Below are positions 9,916 to 19,911 of a stretch of 64,000 nucleotides of DNA, piece by piece. Numbering within the stretch: the first letter of the stretch is position 1; every line of letters begins with the position of its first letter. The notes below the pieces were generated by a model. That model searched no databases and was not told the DNA's origin. It saw only the letters and a list, made by a program, of their open reading frames with translations. Position numbers and translations under genes: made by a program. This DNA comes from an uncultured Treponema sp. Lineage in GTDB: Bacteria; Spirochaetota; Spirochaetia; Treponematales; Treponemataceae. The stretch is taken from contig CAKUZR010000007.1 in assembly GCA_934718065.1 (NCBI GenBank), positions 1 through 64,000 of the forward strand, in the 5' to 3' direction.

Positions 9916-11496
9916 ATGAAAAAATCACTTGTCTCACTATTCTTGCTTGTTTCTTATTCTGCACTGTCGGCTTCATCGTATAAAATAAAAGATGTTCAGT
10001 ATGATTTACAGGGTTCACGCGCTGAATTCACAGGAGTTACAAGGGAATATGCCCTGAAAACAAAAGTTCCTGTTGACTTCAAAAGAAAATTCAATAACGA
10101 GGACGAGCTTGTTCACTATATAAAAGACATAAAGCAGCAGATTGAAAACACAAGAAACTTTGAAAAAGTTGATATAGACTTTTCGGTTTCAGAGCCCGAC
10201 TCTTCCGACTTGTGCAACGTTTTTTTAAGAATTTCAACTTATGATTCAATGCATTTTATTGCCGCTCCGTACCCAAAATACAGTTCCGGCGATTCCCTGA
10301 ATCTTACGGTAAAGCTGAAGGACACAAACTTTCTTGGCTCAATGGAAACAATGACCGGCGAGGCGAAATTTGCAATTGAACTGAACGACGACGACTCGCC
10401 GAAAGATTATCTGGTTGGTTTCGGGCTTGAATTTGAAACGCCTTTCCAGCTGAAAAGCCTGGACGCTTCCTGGAACAACAATATTGATTTTTCATACACA
10501 TTCGGCGATTCCTCTCCGGAATGGAAACTTGACTCCGGCTTGAAGCTTACAAAGAATTTCAGAAAATTTTCTGTAGTGGCAAGCGCGAATCAAATTTTTG
10601 CAAGGAATTTTGACTACGAGGAAGAAGACAAAAACGGACTTATCCTGCATTACGGCGACGGAACTTATTTCGGCGAGGAGCTTGGGCTTTCAATTCCAAT
10701 CACAATCCAGGAAATTGACAACTGGGGGAAAATTTATTACACGCCTTTCTTTTCCGGAGTTTACTACTGGGATTTTGACGGCATTGATGAAAGAAACACG
10801 GATTTAAGCAGCCCGGTGATTTCTTTCGGACAGACGCTTTCAACAGGACGCGTAAACTGGATAGAAAATTTCAGGAACGGACTTTCAGCCTCGATAACGA
10901 ATTCTTTCGCATATAATTTCCAGACGTACAGCTTCAAGCCTTCAATTGAAGGAGAAATTCTGGCGTACAAAGCGTTCAAGCGTTTTGCGCTGAGCACTGA
11001 CATATATGCGTTCGCCGTAATGAACGGCACAAAATCGTTCGGCGAGCGGCTGCGCGGAATCCGGGACAAGCAGTATTTCAGCGAAGACACAGGCTCGCAT
11101 ATGTACGAAAAGGCCTGCGAGTCGGCAGGAGCATTGATTGTAAACATTGATGTTCCAATCAGAATATGCAGAATTTACTGGGACCAGGTTCCTTTAATCA
11201 AAAAGATAAAATTTGCAAAATATTTCAATCTTGAAGCGCAAATTTCACCGTTCATTGATTTCGCGATTTTCCACAACGAAGCGGCGGGAACGGCATTCAA
11301 TCCAAAAGACGGATTTTTGTGCGGAGGCATTGAAGGAATAATTTACCCGCTTAGAATCCGGGGAATCCAGGTGCGGGCAAGTTTTGGTGTTGACTTAAGC
11401 CGAAAAATGCCGAAACTGAATTCATTCTTCAACCAGGACTGGAGGGACAACGTAAGTTCATACGAACTTTCAATCGGTCTTGGACTGCATTATTAG
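9916..11496 (+). CDS. Omp85/TamA-like outer-membrane protein with POTRA-like head
   Basis: A 526-residue exported protein whose signal peptide ends near LSASS. Residues around 60-110 (ELVHYIKDIKQQIENTRNFE, then a valine-rich strand) resemble a POTRA repeat. The following YPKYSSGDSLNLTVKLKDTN matches the start of a surface-antigen (D15) barrel. The rest alternates aromatic and polar residues and ends SIGLGLHY with a terminal aromatic, as barrels do. It lies 3 nt after the phosphoglycosyl transferase, so it belongs to the glycan operon. The Omp85 relation is a pattern-level call; it is short for BamA, with room for about one POTRA. Confidence 0.5.
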   Translation: MKKSLVSLFLLVSYSALSASSYKIKDVQYDLQGSRAEFTGVTREYALKTKVPVDFKRKFNNEDELVHYIKDIKQQIENTRNFEKVDIDFSVSEPDSSDLCNVFLRISTYDSMHFIAAPYPKYSSGDSLNLTVKLKDTNFLGSMETMTGEAKFAIELNDDDSPKDYLVGFGLEFETPFQLKSLDASWNNNIDFSYTFGDSSPEWKLDSGLKLTKNFRKFSVVASANQIFARNFDYEEEDKNGLILHYGDGTYFGEELGLSIPITIQEIDNWGKIYYTPFFSGVYYWDFDGIDERNTDLSSPVISFGQTLSTGRVNWIENFRNGLSASITNSFAYNFQTYSFKPSIEGEILAYKAFKRFALSTDIYAFAVMNGTKSFGERLRGIRDKQYFSEDTGSHMYEKACESAGALIVNIDVPIRICRIYWDQVPLIKKIKFAKYFNLEAQISPFIDFAIFHNEAAGTAFNPKDGFLCGGIEGIIYPLRIRGIQVRASFGVDLSRKMPKLNSFFNQDWRDNVSSYELSIGLGLHY

Positions 11497-12599
11497 TCCG
11501 GAATTATTTCAGCAAGGCGGACAGAAGATTTCTGCTTCCAGTAATCCTCTGGCTCAGCCTCTTTTAGAATATTGAAAAGCTGAACAGAAAATATAAGGTT
11601 GCTGTTCAAATAATTCAGCTCCGCAAGAGTGTAAAAGCCTTTCCAGATATTGTTTTCAATTCCCCATTGAACTATATCCGGATAGTTCTGAGCTTCCTGC
11701 AGAACATCTGAAAGTCCGGCAAACTCAAAATCTGCGTTGCGTTTTTTAAGCACGTCAACAATTTTCGTGTATGCGGTAATTGCGCCAAGCTGGCAGGTTT
11801 TCAACGCTTTTTCATTGCGTCCGTGCTCCATGTAAAAATCCGTAAGCGCAAAATACGCTTTCAAAAGACTGAAATCGTCGCACCGGTAAAGACTGAAGAA
11901 TTTTTCGAGGCAGTCATTTCTGGTGCTTTCAGAAGTTTTTTTCAGCGCGGAATAGAATGTTTCATCTTTAAATTCCTTGCTCTGGCTCAAAATCAGCAGA
12001 AGAAATTCCTCGTATTTTTCATCCTTTTTTAAAAGCTGGCTTACATTTGCAAGCTCGTAGAGAATATCGTATTTTTCATCCGGAATTTCCAGGACTGCAG
12101 AATTTTTGTATGCGCTGGAAAAATATTCATAGGCAAAAGAATACTCGCCTTCAAGGCAGTAAATTTTTCCCATCAGAAAATCAGCTTCCGGGAAAGCCGC
12201 GTTTTTTCTGATAAAAGAAAGCAGTTCAGTCTTTGAATCATCAAAAAATTCCGCGCCGTACTTTCTGAAATTTCGTTTTATAATCTGAATTGCGTCAAAA
12301 TCCTCGCGTTCCTGAAGAATTTCAAGGATTGAATTTATGGAATCCCCTTTCCGCTTGACTTCCGCCGGCTTGAAAGAATTTTCAAGGATATAAATTTCGT
12401 ATTCAGACTGTTCTTTTTTTGAATTTCTGGCTTTTTCAGCCTGTTTCAACGCATCTCCGTAAGAATTTTCATCAAACAAAATCTGCGCTTCTTCCAGAAT
12501 CCGCTCGTAATTGTGAACATAATCCGGCTTTTTCACGTTTTTTGAAAAAACGTTCAGCGCGCAAAAGAAAACCAGAAAAATCAATCCGTTTTTTTTCAT
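11493..12599 (-). CDS. Exported TPR-like repeat protein, function unknown
   Basis: A 368-residue protein with a signal peptide (about residues 1-19, ending NVFS). It is helical, with TPR-like units such as ILFDENSYGDALKQAEKA and ADFLMGKIYCLEGEYSFAYEYF. It is probably periplasmic and a scaffold. It follows ispG by 18 nt on the same strand and has an AAGGA Shine-Dalgarno, so it may be cotranscribed with ispG. Its stop interlocks with that of the convergent Omp85-like gene (TTAG, 11493-11496). No specific function can be assigned. Confidence 0.6.
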   Translation of the reverse strand: MKKNGLIFLVFFCALNVFSKNVKKPDYVHNYERILEEAQILFDENSYGDALKQAEKARNSKKEQSEYEIYILENSFKPAEVKRKGDSINSILEILQEREDFDAIQIIKRNFRKYGAEFFDDSKTELLSFIRKNAAFPEADFLMGKIYCLEGEYSFAYEYFSSAYKNSAVLEIPDEKYDILYELANVSQLLKKDEKYEEFLLLILSQSKEFKDETFYSALKKTSESTRNDCLEKFFSLYRCDDFSLLKAYFALTDFYMEHGRNEKALKTCQLGAITAYTKIVDVLKKRNADFEFAGLSDVLQEAQNYPDIVQWGIENNIWKGFYTLAELNYLNSNLIFSVQLFNILKEAEPEDYWKQKSSVRLAEIIPD

Positions 12600-12617
12600 T
12601 TTATTCCTTCAAGACAT

Positions 12618-13721
12618 TCAAAAAGAATCAAGCTCTTCCCTAAAAGCATTATCGGCATCTGAATCGTTTACCGTTCTAACAATTTTTCCTTTTTTGAAAA
12701 TTATCGCCTTTCCGCCTGCGCCGGCAATTCCCAAATCCGCGTGCTTTCCTTCGCCAGGTCCGTTCACAACGCAGCCCATCACCGCAACCGTGATATTTTT
12801 TTTCATTGAAAGAAGCTCGTTCTGCCAGCGCTGGACAAATCCGTGAACATCAAAACCTTCGCGGCCGCAGCGTGGACATGAAATTATTGTGACACCGCCG
12901 TTTCTTTTTCCTGTTTCATGCAGGATTTCCCGGCCGGCAATAATTTCATTTTCCGGCGAGGAAGAAAGACTTACGCGGATTGTGCTTCCAATACCTTCGT
13001 TCAGAAGATGCGTGAACGCCATTGTTGATTTTACAACGCCTGTAATCAATGGTCCTGCTTCCGTAACGCCGATGTGAAGCGGAGCATCGTATTTTTTAGC
13101 GAAAGCCTCGTTCGCCTCAATTGTTTCCAGAACGCTGGAGGCTTTCATGCTTACAACATACTGGTCAAATTTCAGCTCTTCAAAAACCGCGGCTTCCCGT
13201 GCGGCAGTTTCCGCCAGTGCTTCTGCGCGGGAAATTTCTTGTTTTTCAACTTTTTCAGAAAGCTCCTTTGGAAGACTTCCTGTGTTCACGCCAATCCGGA
13301 TGGCAGCGCCTTTTTCGCGGCAAGCATTCACAACCTGCTCTACGCGGTCGCGGCTTCCAATATTTCCTGGATTGATTCTGATTGCAGCGACATTTCCCTT
13401 CAAACATTCAAGCGCCAGCCTGTAGTCAAAATGAATATCCGCAACAAGAGGCATATCCGTGCTGCTTTGAATTTTCACAAGGCTTTCCGCGCTTTTTTTG
13501 TCCGGAACAGCGAATCTTAAAATGTCGCAGCCCAAAGACTTCAAAATATTTATCTGCTTCAGAAGTTCTGTTAATTTTTCATCGTTTTCGCATATATCAG
13601 AAATGCCCGATTTCCACATAGTTTGAATTGAAACCGGCTCGTTTCCACCGATTCCAATGCGTTTTACATTTCCAGAGCCGCCTAAAAAAACTGTCCGCGG
13701 GATTAAAAATTTCTTTTCCAT
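12618..13721 (-). CDS. ispG: 4-hydroxy-3-methylbut-2-enyl diphosphate synthase (IspG/GcpE)
   Basis: The penultimate MEP-pathway enzyme, a 4Fe-4S protein that reduces methylerythritol cyclodiphosphate. It begins IPRTVFLGGSGNVKRIGIGG, has a TIM-barrel with RFAVPD and ADIHFDYRLAL, and its C-terminal cluster ligands are CPRCG and CVVNGPGEGKHADLG. The ATG at 13721 (MEKKFL) is chosen over an in-frame TTG at 13751. The extra ten codons would contain the TATAAT at 13728-13733 and have no ribosome site. With the ATG the protein is 367 residues, normal for the family, and the mRNA would be almost leaderless. Confidence 0.95.
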   Translation of the reverse strand: MEKKFLIPRTVFLGGSGNVKRIGIGGNEPVSIQTMWKSGISDICENDEKLTELLKQINILKSLGCDILRFAVPDKKSAESLVKIQSSTDMPLVADIHFDYRLALECLKGNVAAIRINPGNIGSRDRVEQVVNACREKGAAIRIGVNTGSLPKELSEKVEKQEISRAEALAETAAREAAVFEELKFDQYVVSMKASSVLETIEANEAFAKKYDAPLHIGVTEAGPLITGVVKSTMAFTHLLNEGIGSTIRVSLSSSPENEIIAGREILHETGKRNGGVTIISCPRCGREGFDVHGFVQRWQNELLSMKKNITVAVMGCVVNGPGEGKHADLGIAGAGGKAIIFKKGKIVRTVNDSDADNAFREELDSF

Positions 13722-13727
13722 ACAGAT

Positions 13728-13733
13728 ATTATA
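13728..13733 (-). promoter_or_regulatory. -10 box of ispG (near-leaderless)
   Basis: On the minus strand TATAAT lies exactly 6 nt before the ispG ATG. A transcript starting the usual 6-8 nt after the box would begin at or next to the start codon. The -35 position falls in a T-tract that also serves as the tail of the V-ATPase terminator, so no canonical -35 box is visible. Confidence 0.5.
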
Positions 13734-13748
13734 CAATATGTTTTTAAA

Positions 13749-13790
13749 CAAAAAAAGACTGCCTGAAAACTTTGTTCCAGACAGTCTTTA
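13749..13790 (-). terminator. Rho-independent terminator of the V-ATPase operon
   Basis: On the minus strand an 8-bp stem (AAAGACTG with CAGTCTTT, extended by CTG/CAG after one mismatch) is followed by seven Ts (13756-13750). It starts 15 nt after the atpK stop codon and separates the ATPase operon from ispG downstream. Confidence 0.8.
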
Positions 13791-13805
13791 TATCAAAATA
13801 TTTTT

Positions 13806-14237
13806 TTAAGCAATCATTGAGAATACCATTGCGAACAGCGCAACAGTTTCACAAAGACCTACAACCATGATGTACTGAGCGAAGCCTTTTCCTGTTTCAC
13901 CAAGAGCATCTGAGCCAGCAGCACCAGCTTTTCCCTGAGCTACAGCAGAGAACAACATTCCAAGACCAGAAGCGATTCCAAGACCAAGAGCTGTTGCCGG
14001 ATCCATTGCGCCTGAATTTACTTTTCCAGCCATTGACTGCATCAAAAGGAAGCCGTAAATTGTCTGTGTCAAAGGAGCACCGGCAAATACTGTAAGAATG
14101 AACGGAGCAGGCTTATTGTTCACATAGCAGCGTTTCCATGCGCCAATAGCACCCTGACCAGCAATTCCAATTCCGATAGCTGAACCAACCGCAGCGATTC
14201 CCATACAAAGAGCAGCACCTAACAAACCAAAATTCAT
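13806..14237 (-). CDS. atpK: V-type ATP synthase subunit K (rotor ring proteolipid)
   Basis: The membrane rotor subunit, a duplicated two-hairpin (16-kDa type) proteolipid of 143 residues with four hydrophobic helices. In hairpin one PLTQ is residues 55-58; in hairpin two Q101 sits in AQGK and the ion-binding glutamate is E130. These match the L-T-Q/Q/E set known to bind Na+ in the Enterococcus hirae NtpK ring, which suggests sodium coupling. The ATG at 14237 is chosen because AGGAG lies 7 nt upstream; a longer in-frame version lacks a ribosome site. It is the last gene of the operon. Confidence 0.94.
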   Translation of the reverse strand: MNFGLLGAALCMGIAAVGSAIGIGIAGQGAIGAWKRCYVNNKPAPFILTVFAGAPLTQTIYGFLLMQSMAGKVNSGAMDPATALGLGIASGLGMLFSAVAQGKAGAAGSDALGETGKGFAQYIMVVGLCETVALFAMVFSMIA

Positions 14238-14285
14238 AATTAATCTCCTGTGGCAGAACAAAAAGTTCCGCTGAATAGTTTATTT

Positions 14286-16205
14286 TTATTTTTCCGTTTC
14301 TGCAAACGGAGCGTATTTAAAGCCTGACCAAGACATTCCCAAGTGGTTTGAGAATTCAAGCGTATTCAGACGAACACCATGAACAATTACTGAAAGCAAG
14401 TTCAAAACCATATTCAATCCATGTCCGAAAACCAGCAGGGCAATCGCGGCAATAAACAATATTGCGTGCCCAAGAATCGGTCCGGCCATTGTGTTTACAG
14501 TGTTTGAAATAGCTGCTCCAGCAAGTCCTACAGCCCAAAGTCTTATGTAAGAAACAATATCAGAGAAAACATTTACAACTCCAAGCAGCACAGAAATTAT
14601 ATTCTTGCAGCTTTCCAGAATTGATTTTCCAATGCTTCCGTCATAATTGCTGAACACAAAACTAAGAGCAAATCCAACTGCGACAAGCCCGATTGAAACT
14701 TTTCCAACCGGAATACCGTAGATAAGCTCGCCAAAACCAAATATCTGTGAGCTTACAACCATATTCAGGACAACGTAGAACATTCCCCAAAGCTGAAGAA
14801 GTGAACCAAGTTCGCCTAGCATCTTCAAAGATTTGTGATAGCGCGCCATTCCCTTGAAATGCGCAACTGAAAGCTGCAGGAATCCAAGAGTAAAGCAGAA
14901 AATCTGAAGATTCTGCGCCGTTGTCAAAGTTCCTTTTGAAGGATCGTCGGACCAGAACGGAAGCCAAGCCTCTGTGCTGGCATTTGAAATCGGAGGAACA
15001 GAAAGATTCACAAGCCAAGAAGGAAGCTGCTCAGGCGCAAGCCCGAACCAAGTGCAGGTTACAGTTCCCCATGCAACTGTGGCAATTCCAAGCAGAAGCA
15101 CAAGATTCATCATCGGAGCAACTTTCTGCTTTTTTGCAACAGACTTCAAAAGCATAGCCAGCGAGACAACCGTAACAATAGCGCCATATCCTCCGTCTCC
15201 AAAAATCATTCCAAAGAAAATTGTGAAGAACAGCAGAAACCATCCGGAAATGTCATATTCATGGTAGCCCGGAACAGTTCCCAAAAAATCTGTAAGCGGA
15301 TAAATCAGGCTTACGAATTTGTTGTTCTTAAGTTTTGTAGGAACTTCATCTTCCTCAGCAGGATCTGAACACGCCAAAGCCCAGCCGTTCAATTTTACAG
15401 CTTCCTTGAGCTTTTCAAGGCTGTCAACAGGAACAAAGCCCGAAATCCACGCCAAGTCAGTTGTTTTTCCGTCCGACTCCTGCTCCATTCCAGAATAGAT
15501 GTTCTCAAATTCAATGTCTTTTTCAAGAGATTTCTGGAATTCTTTCATCTGAGGCACAAAAACCGCAAGAGAAAGGAGTTTTTCATCAATTTTCTGAATT
15601 TCCGCTCTGTCAAGCTTAACCTTCGATTTCAGCTCATCAGTTGAAAATTCCGGCATTGGAACTTCAAACGCCTCCGCAGGAAATCCAGCAGGACGCTCGT
15701 CAGACGCATCAAGCAGAACAAAGCGGACAATCTTTTTGTAGTGATTTACGCAGATTGTCTTTGAATTTTCATCAATCAGATTGTATTTATCTTCTGGAAT
15801 TTCATACATCTTGAGAGAAATATTTTTTTCCTTAAGATAAGCAAAATCAGCCGGTGTAACGCCGCCCCACGGAGCAAGACGTTCCAGCTCCGCGGAATAC
15901 GATGAAATTTCTTCCTGGAGTTTTTTCTTCTGCTCTGAAAGGTTCAGGACATCCTTGCATTTTGAAGCGATATCGGCATTTCCAAGTTTTTCCGCAGCCG
16001 GCATCTTTTTTGGAAGTTTTATTTCCGCAAGAACAGACACTGCATTCATAGCGTTGCTAGACGCTTCCTTGAACGCCGCAAGCTGCTCGCCTTTTCCTTC
16101 AATATGCTCAAGATGAACTACACCAACTTTTTTCAGTTGCTTCAATACCTCTTTTCGTTCCTTGTTCAGAACTACAAGCGAGACTTTTTTCATTTGTACA
16201 ATCAC
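14286..16205 (-). CDS. atpI: V-type ATP synthase subunit I (a-subunit)
   Basis: The stator membrane subunit that forms the ion half-channels against the K ring. The 639 residues comprise an N-terminal cytoplasmic half with coiled-coil stretches and a C-terminal membrane half with several helices, including FFGMIFGDGGYGAI and the SYIRLWAVGLAG helix bearing the essential arginine. The GTG at 16205 is preferred: AAGGAGG lies 7 nt upstream within the end of atpD, and the two genes overlap by 4 nt. An in-frame ATG is at 16193 (MKKVSL) without a site of its own. Confidence 0.94.
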   Translation of the reverse strand: MIVQMKKVSLVVLNKERKEVLKQLKKVGVVHLEHIEGKGEQLAAFKEASSNAMNAVSVLAEIKLPKKMPAAEKLGNADIASKCKDVLNLSEQKKKLQEEISSYSAELERLAPWGGVTPADFAYLKEKNISLKMYEIPEDKYNLIDENSKTICVNHYKKIVRFVLLDASDERPAGFPAEAFEVPMPEFSTDELKSKVKLDRAEIQKIDEKLLSLAVFVPQMKEFQKSLEKDIEFENIYSGMEQESDGKTTDLAWISGFVPVDSLEKLKEAVKLNGWALACSDPAEEDEVPTKLKNNKFVSLIYPLTDFLGTVPGYHEYDISGWFLLFFTIFFGMIFGDGGYGAIVTVVSLAMLLKSVAKKQKVAPMMNLVLLLGIATVAWGTVTCTWFGLAPEQLPSWLVNLSVPPISNASTEAWLPFWSDDPSKGTLTTAQNLQIFCFTLGFLQLSVAHFKGMARYHKSLKMLGELGSLLQLWGMFYVVLNMVVSSQIFGFGELIYGIPVGKVSIGLVAVGFALSFVFSNYDGSIGKSILESCKNIISVLLGVVNVFSDIVSYIRLWAVGLAGAAISNTVNTMAGPILGHAILFIAAIALLVFGHGLNMVLNLLSVIVHGVRLNTLEFSNHLGMSWSGFKYAPFAETEK

Positions 16206-16825
16206 TTCAAAGCCTCCTTCTTAGCATCAGATGCAGCCTGAAGCTTTTTCTTAGAGATTTTGCTGCGAACAACAGCCGCAACCTGCTCATCACCAAGATA
16301 AACAGAAATCTTCTTTATATTGGCTTTTGTTTCTGGAATCTTTACTTTTTCAAAAAGATTTACACGTTGAGTTGTAGTGCGCAGTTCCTTAGAAAGAAGA
16401 CGAACCTGCTCGTCAAGAACTTCCGCCTCAAGGTCCAAAGACAAAGCCTTTTCCATTCTGTCAGCAGCCATGTCAATCCATAAAGGAGTTTCGTACAAAT
16501 CATAGTCGCCACGGCTAAAATCCGCGCCTTCATAAACTGGAATAACAACACCGGCGATGTTTCCAACGCCTTTTTTGATATTTTTCACGGTCACCATTCC
16601 AGGCTTGAACGCTTCCGACTCGCCGAAAACGGAAATCCAGTCATCGAATTCCTTTTCCAGCTGCTTCCGTTTAGCGCGGACTTCCTTAGCTTTTGCATCT
16701 ATTGTACGAATTTCTGTCTGGAGCTGCTGTTTTTTAAGCGTAAGCGTAGGAAGGTAACGCTGATACATTTTCAGCGAATCTTTCTGGACTTTCTGCTCAT
16801 TTTTAGTCAGCTTTATTTTCGCCAT
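16202..16825 (-). CDS. atpD: V-type ATP synthase subunit D (central stalk)
   Basis: Central rotor shaft subunit of 207 residues. It starts with the family-typical KIKLTKNEQKVQKDSLKM and has long N- and C-terminal helices that form the coiled-coil shaft (LTLKKQQLQTEIRTID; NLFEKVKIPETKANIKKI). It lies 18 nt after atpB and overlaps atpI by 4 nt. Confidence 0.92.
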   Translation of the reverse strand: MAKIKLTKNEQKVQKDSLKMYQRYLPTLTLKKQQLQTEIRTIDAKAKEVRAKRKQLEKEFDDWISVFGESEAFKPGMVTVKNIKKGVGNIAGVVIPVYEGADFSRGDYDLYETPLWIDMAADRMEKALSLDLEAEVLDEQVRLLSKELRTTTQRVNLFEKVKIPETKANIKKISVYLGDEQVAAVVRSKISKKKLQAASDAKKEALK

Positions 16826-16843
16826 ACAGTTTCCTTTGCAATT

Positions 16844-18142
16844 CTAGTTCTTTTTTGGCCAGTATTTTTCTACCAAAGCGGTTTTAATACCAGTTTCTGC
16901 CGGCTCAAAACAGTCTGAAAGAATCTTCCAGCCAAGATCCAAAGCATCTTCCAATTTTATATTCTTTGAAAGATCCATCATTTCGTCTTCAAATTCCTTT
17001 CCGTACGCAAGAAGCTTTTCATCCCATGCAGACATATTGAAACCCATGGATTTCTTTTCAAGCGTGTCCTTGTAGTTTGAATAAAGACGAATCATACCAT
17101 CCATAAGTGCGCGGTGGTCGTCGCGGGTTGAACTATTAACGTTCTGCTTAAGACGAGACAATGAACCGAACGGCTCGATTCTTCCGCCCTTAAGATAGTA
17201 CTGACCTTCCGTGATATATCCTGTGTTGTCCGGAACCGGATGAGTTACATCGTCGCCAGGCATTGTTGTAACGGCAAGAACTGTAACAGAACCTGCGCCC
17301 TCAAAGTCAACGGCTTTTTCGTAGCGGCTGGCAAGCTGAGAATACAAATCGCCAGGATAACCGCGGTTTGAAGGAACCTGCTCCTGGGTAATCGCGATTT
17401 CCTTCAGGGAATCCGCAAAGTTTGTCATATCAGTAAGAAGAACAAGAACATCTTTTCCCTGAAGCGCAAACTGCTCGGCAACAGCAAGGGAAAGGTCCGG
17501 AATCTTCTGACATTCTACAGTCGGGTCAGCGGCTGTGTGCATGAACATAACTGTTTTTGAAAGAGCGCCGCCGTTTTCAAGCGTATCCTTGAAATAAAGA
17601 TAATCATCGTATTTCAAGCCCATTCCACCCAGAACAATTACGTCAACTTCCGCCTGCATGGCGATTCTGGCGAGCAGCTGGTTGTACGGTTCACCTGAAA
17701 TAGAGAAAATTGGCAGTTTCTGGGAAATAACCAAAGTGTTGAACATATCAATCATTGGAATTCCAGTGCGGATCATACGTTTCGCCATGATTCGTTTCGC
17801 CGGGTTTACAGAAGGTCCGCCGATTGCAACAAGGTTGTCTGCAAGAGCCGGTCCGTTGTCGCGAGGCTCGGCAGAACCGTTGAAAATTCGGCCCAAAAGA
17901 TTTTCACTGAAGGAAACTTCCATTCTGTGTCCAAGGAAACGGATATGGTCACCTGTTGAAACACCGCGTCCACCCGCAAAAACCTGCAATGAAACTGTAT
18001 CACCGTCAATCTTGTTTACTTCGGCAAGAGATTTTCCAAATACTGTTTCGATTTCTGCAAGTTCTCCATAGGCAACATTTTCAGCTTTTACTGTGATAAC
18101 GGAACCTACAATAGATTCAATACGGCTATAAATCTTACTCAT
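16844..18142 (-). CDS. atpB: V-type ATP synthase subunit B
   Basis: The regulatory, non-catalytic hexamer subunit of the soluble V1 part, 432 residues. It has the family motifs [13 protein letters not shown] in place of a Walker A loop, [31 protein letters not shown], and [21 protein letters not shown]. Its ATG overlaps the last base of the atpA stop, so the two are coupled at equal dose, as the A3B3 ring needs. Confidence 0.96.
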   Translation of the reverse strand: MSKIYSRIESIVGSVITVKAENVAYGELAEIETVFGKSLAEVNKIDGDTVSLQVFAGGRGVSTGDHIRFLGHRMEVSFSENLLGRIFNGSAEPRDNGPALADNLVAIGGPSVNPAKRIMAKRMIRTGIPMIDMFNTLVISQKLPIFSISGEPYNQLLARIAMQAEVDVIVLGGMGLKYDDYLYFKDTLENGGALSKTVMFMHTAADPTVECQKIPDLSLAVAEQFALQGKDVLVLLTDMTNFADSLKEIAITQEQVPSNRGYPGDLYSQLASRYEKAVDFEGAGSVTVLAVTTMPGDDVTHPVPDNTGYITEGQYYLKGGRIEPFGSLSRLKQNVNSSTRDDHRALMDGMIRLYSNYKDTLEKKSMGFNMSAWDEKLLAYGKEFEDEMMDLSKNIKLEDALDLGWKILSDCFEPAETGIKTALVEKYWPKKN

Positions 18143-19911
18143 TATTCACCATCCTTTAGCATTTCACTAGCCTCAGCTTTTACTGAACCTTTCTTAGAAG
18201 CGTACAGCTCATCGATTTCCTTTTCTTTCGCCTTGAATTCCGGAGTATTCCATGCAATATAGTTCCAGTCCAGCGATTTCTGGCGCAGCTGGTTGAAGAA
18301 TACGCGGGCATCGTCCTTGTCAGAAAGCTCAAAGTCGGAAGCAAGCACTGTCAAAACCTTTCTGAAAGTATAAGTCTGGCGCTCAACGCTTACAGCCGCA
18401 TCAACTTCATCAAAGGAATTCTGCTGGAAATAAACGTTGTCAAGATATTCGCTCTTCATGTAAAGAACGAAATCCTCTGTTGTTGTGCCTTCCTCGCCTA
18501 CAACTTTCATCATCTGGTTTACTTCAACACCAGCCTTATATATTTTCCGCGCGTAATTAACCCAGTCCTCGCGGATTACAGACTTGTATTTTGACCACGA
18601 GCCGATAGGATCAATCGCCGGGAATTTTCGTGCGTCTGAACGTTCACGGGTAAGTCCATGGAAACCGCCGACAACTTTCAATGTAGCCTGAGTAACCGGC
18701 TCCTCAAAGTTTCCGCCGGCCGGAGAAACAGTTCCACCGATTGTAACAGAGCCTTTTGAACCGTCTCGAAGGCGGACATAGCCAGCTCGTTCATAGAAAG
18801 CGGCGATATAAGACTCAAGGTATGCAGGGAACGCCTCTTCCCCTGGAATTTCCTCCAAACGGCCTGACATTTCACGCAAAGCCTGAGCCCAGCGCGATGT
18901 TGAATCCGCAAGAAGAAGAACGTGAAGTCCCATCTGTCTGTAGTATTCAGCCAAAGTAACTGATGTGTATACAGAAGCCTCCCGGGAAGCAACCGGCATT
19001 GAAGAAGTATTGCAGATGATGATTGTTCGTTTCATCAGCGATTCGCCGGTGCGCGGGTCGATAAGCTCAGGGAATTCCTTGATTGTCTCAACAACTTCAC
19101 CGGCTCGTTCACCGCAGGCCGCGATGATTACAATATCAACGTCGGCGTTTCTTGAAGTTGTGTGCTGAATAACAGTCTTTCCTGCGCCGAAAGGTCCAGG
19201 AATACAGTAAGTTCCGCCCTTTGCAACCGGGAAGAATGTGTCGATAAGTCGGGTTTTTGTAACCATTGTTTCTGTCGGGGCAAGACGCTCCGCATAGCAG
19301 TCAACGGCTCGCTTTACAGGCCATTCAAAACACATTGTAAGAGTGTGGTCGTTGCCCTTTTCATCAGTTATTACAGCCATTTTGTCTGTGATTGTGTAAG
19401 AGCCGGCCGGAGTAACTTCCTTCACTGTGTAAGTTCCAAGAAGACCGAACGGAACAAGAATCTTGTGCGAGAAAGGTCCTTCAGGAACAGAACCGATTGA
19501 ATCTCCGCGCAAAACTTTGTCGCCAGGCTTTACAGAAGGGCTCCAGTCCCATTTCTTTTCTTTATTAAGCGGATCTACATAAACTCCTCTTTCAAGGAAG
19601 AATCCTGCTTTTTCCGCAACCAGTGGAAGCGGATTCTGAAGTCCATCATAAACCTGGCCAAGAAGTCCAGGTCCAAGCAATGCACAAAGCATATTTCCGG
19701 CAAATTCAACAGAATCGCCAGCCTTTATTCCCTGTGTCATTTCAAAAATCTGTAGCTGTGCAATGTCACCGCGGATGCGGATTACTTCGCCACGAAGCTT
19801 TTTGCCCTCAACATTGACGTAGGCAACTTCGTTCATGGAAATATTTCCGTCAAACTTAACAGAAACCATGTTTCCATTGATACCGACTACTTTACCTTTT
19901 GTTTCTGTCAT
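18142..19911 (-). CDS. atpA: V-type ATP synthase subunit A (catalytic)
   Basis: The catalytic subunit of V1, 589 residues. It has the Walker A loop GPFGAGKT (239-246), then [38 protein letters not shown] and [12 protein letters not shown]. The non-homologous insert typical of A subunits is present (residues about 115-200). It overlaps the upstream DUF2764 gene by 4 nt and abuts atpB. Confidence 0.97.
   Translation of the reverse strand: MTETKGKVVGINGNMVSVKFDGNISMNEVAYVNVEGKKLRGEVIRIRGDIAQLQIFEMTQGIKAGDSVEFAGNMLCALLGPGLLGQVYDGLQNPLPLVAEKAGFFLERGVYVDPLNKEKKWDWSPSVKPGDKVLRGDSIGSVPEGPFSHKILVPFGLLGTYTVKEVTPAGSYTITDKMAVITDEKGNDHTLTMCFEWPVKRAVDCYAERLAPTETMVTKTRLIDTFFPVAKGGTYCIPGPFGAGKTVIQHTTSRNADVDIVIIAACGERAGEVVETIKEFPELIDPRTGESLMKRTIIICNTSSMPVASREASVYTSVTLAEYYRQMGLHVLLLADSTSRWAQALREMSGRLEEIPGEEAFPAYLESYIAAFYERAGYVRLRDGSKGSVTIGGTVSPAGGNFEEPVTQATLKVVGGFHGLTRERSDARKFPAIDPIGSWSKYKSVIREDWVNYARKIYKAGVEVNQMMKVVGEEGTTTEDFVLYMKSEYLDNVYFQQNSFDEVDAAVSVERQTYTFRKVLTVLASDFELSDKDDARVFFNQLRQKSLDWNYIAWNTPEFKAKEKEIDELYASKKGSVKAEASEMLKDGE

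Noticed and set aside
13074..13520. 148-codon plus-strand open frame
   Set aside because: It lies fully inside ispG on the other strand, which has all family motifs; codon content is a shadow.
12618..13751. Longer ispG from a TTG at 13751
   Set aside because: The extra codons would contain the TATAAT box, lack a ribosome site and extend beyond the usual N-terminus.
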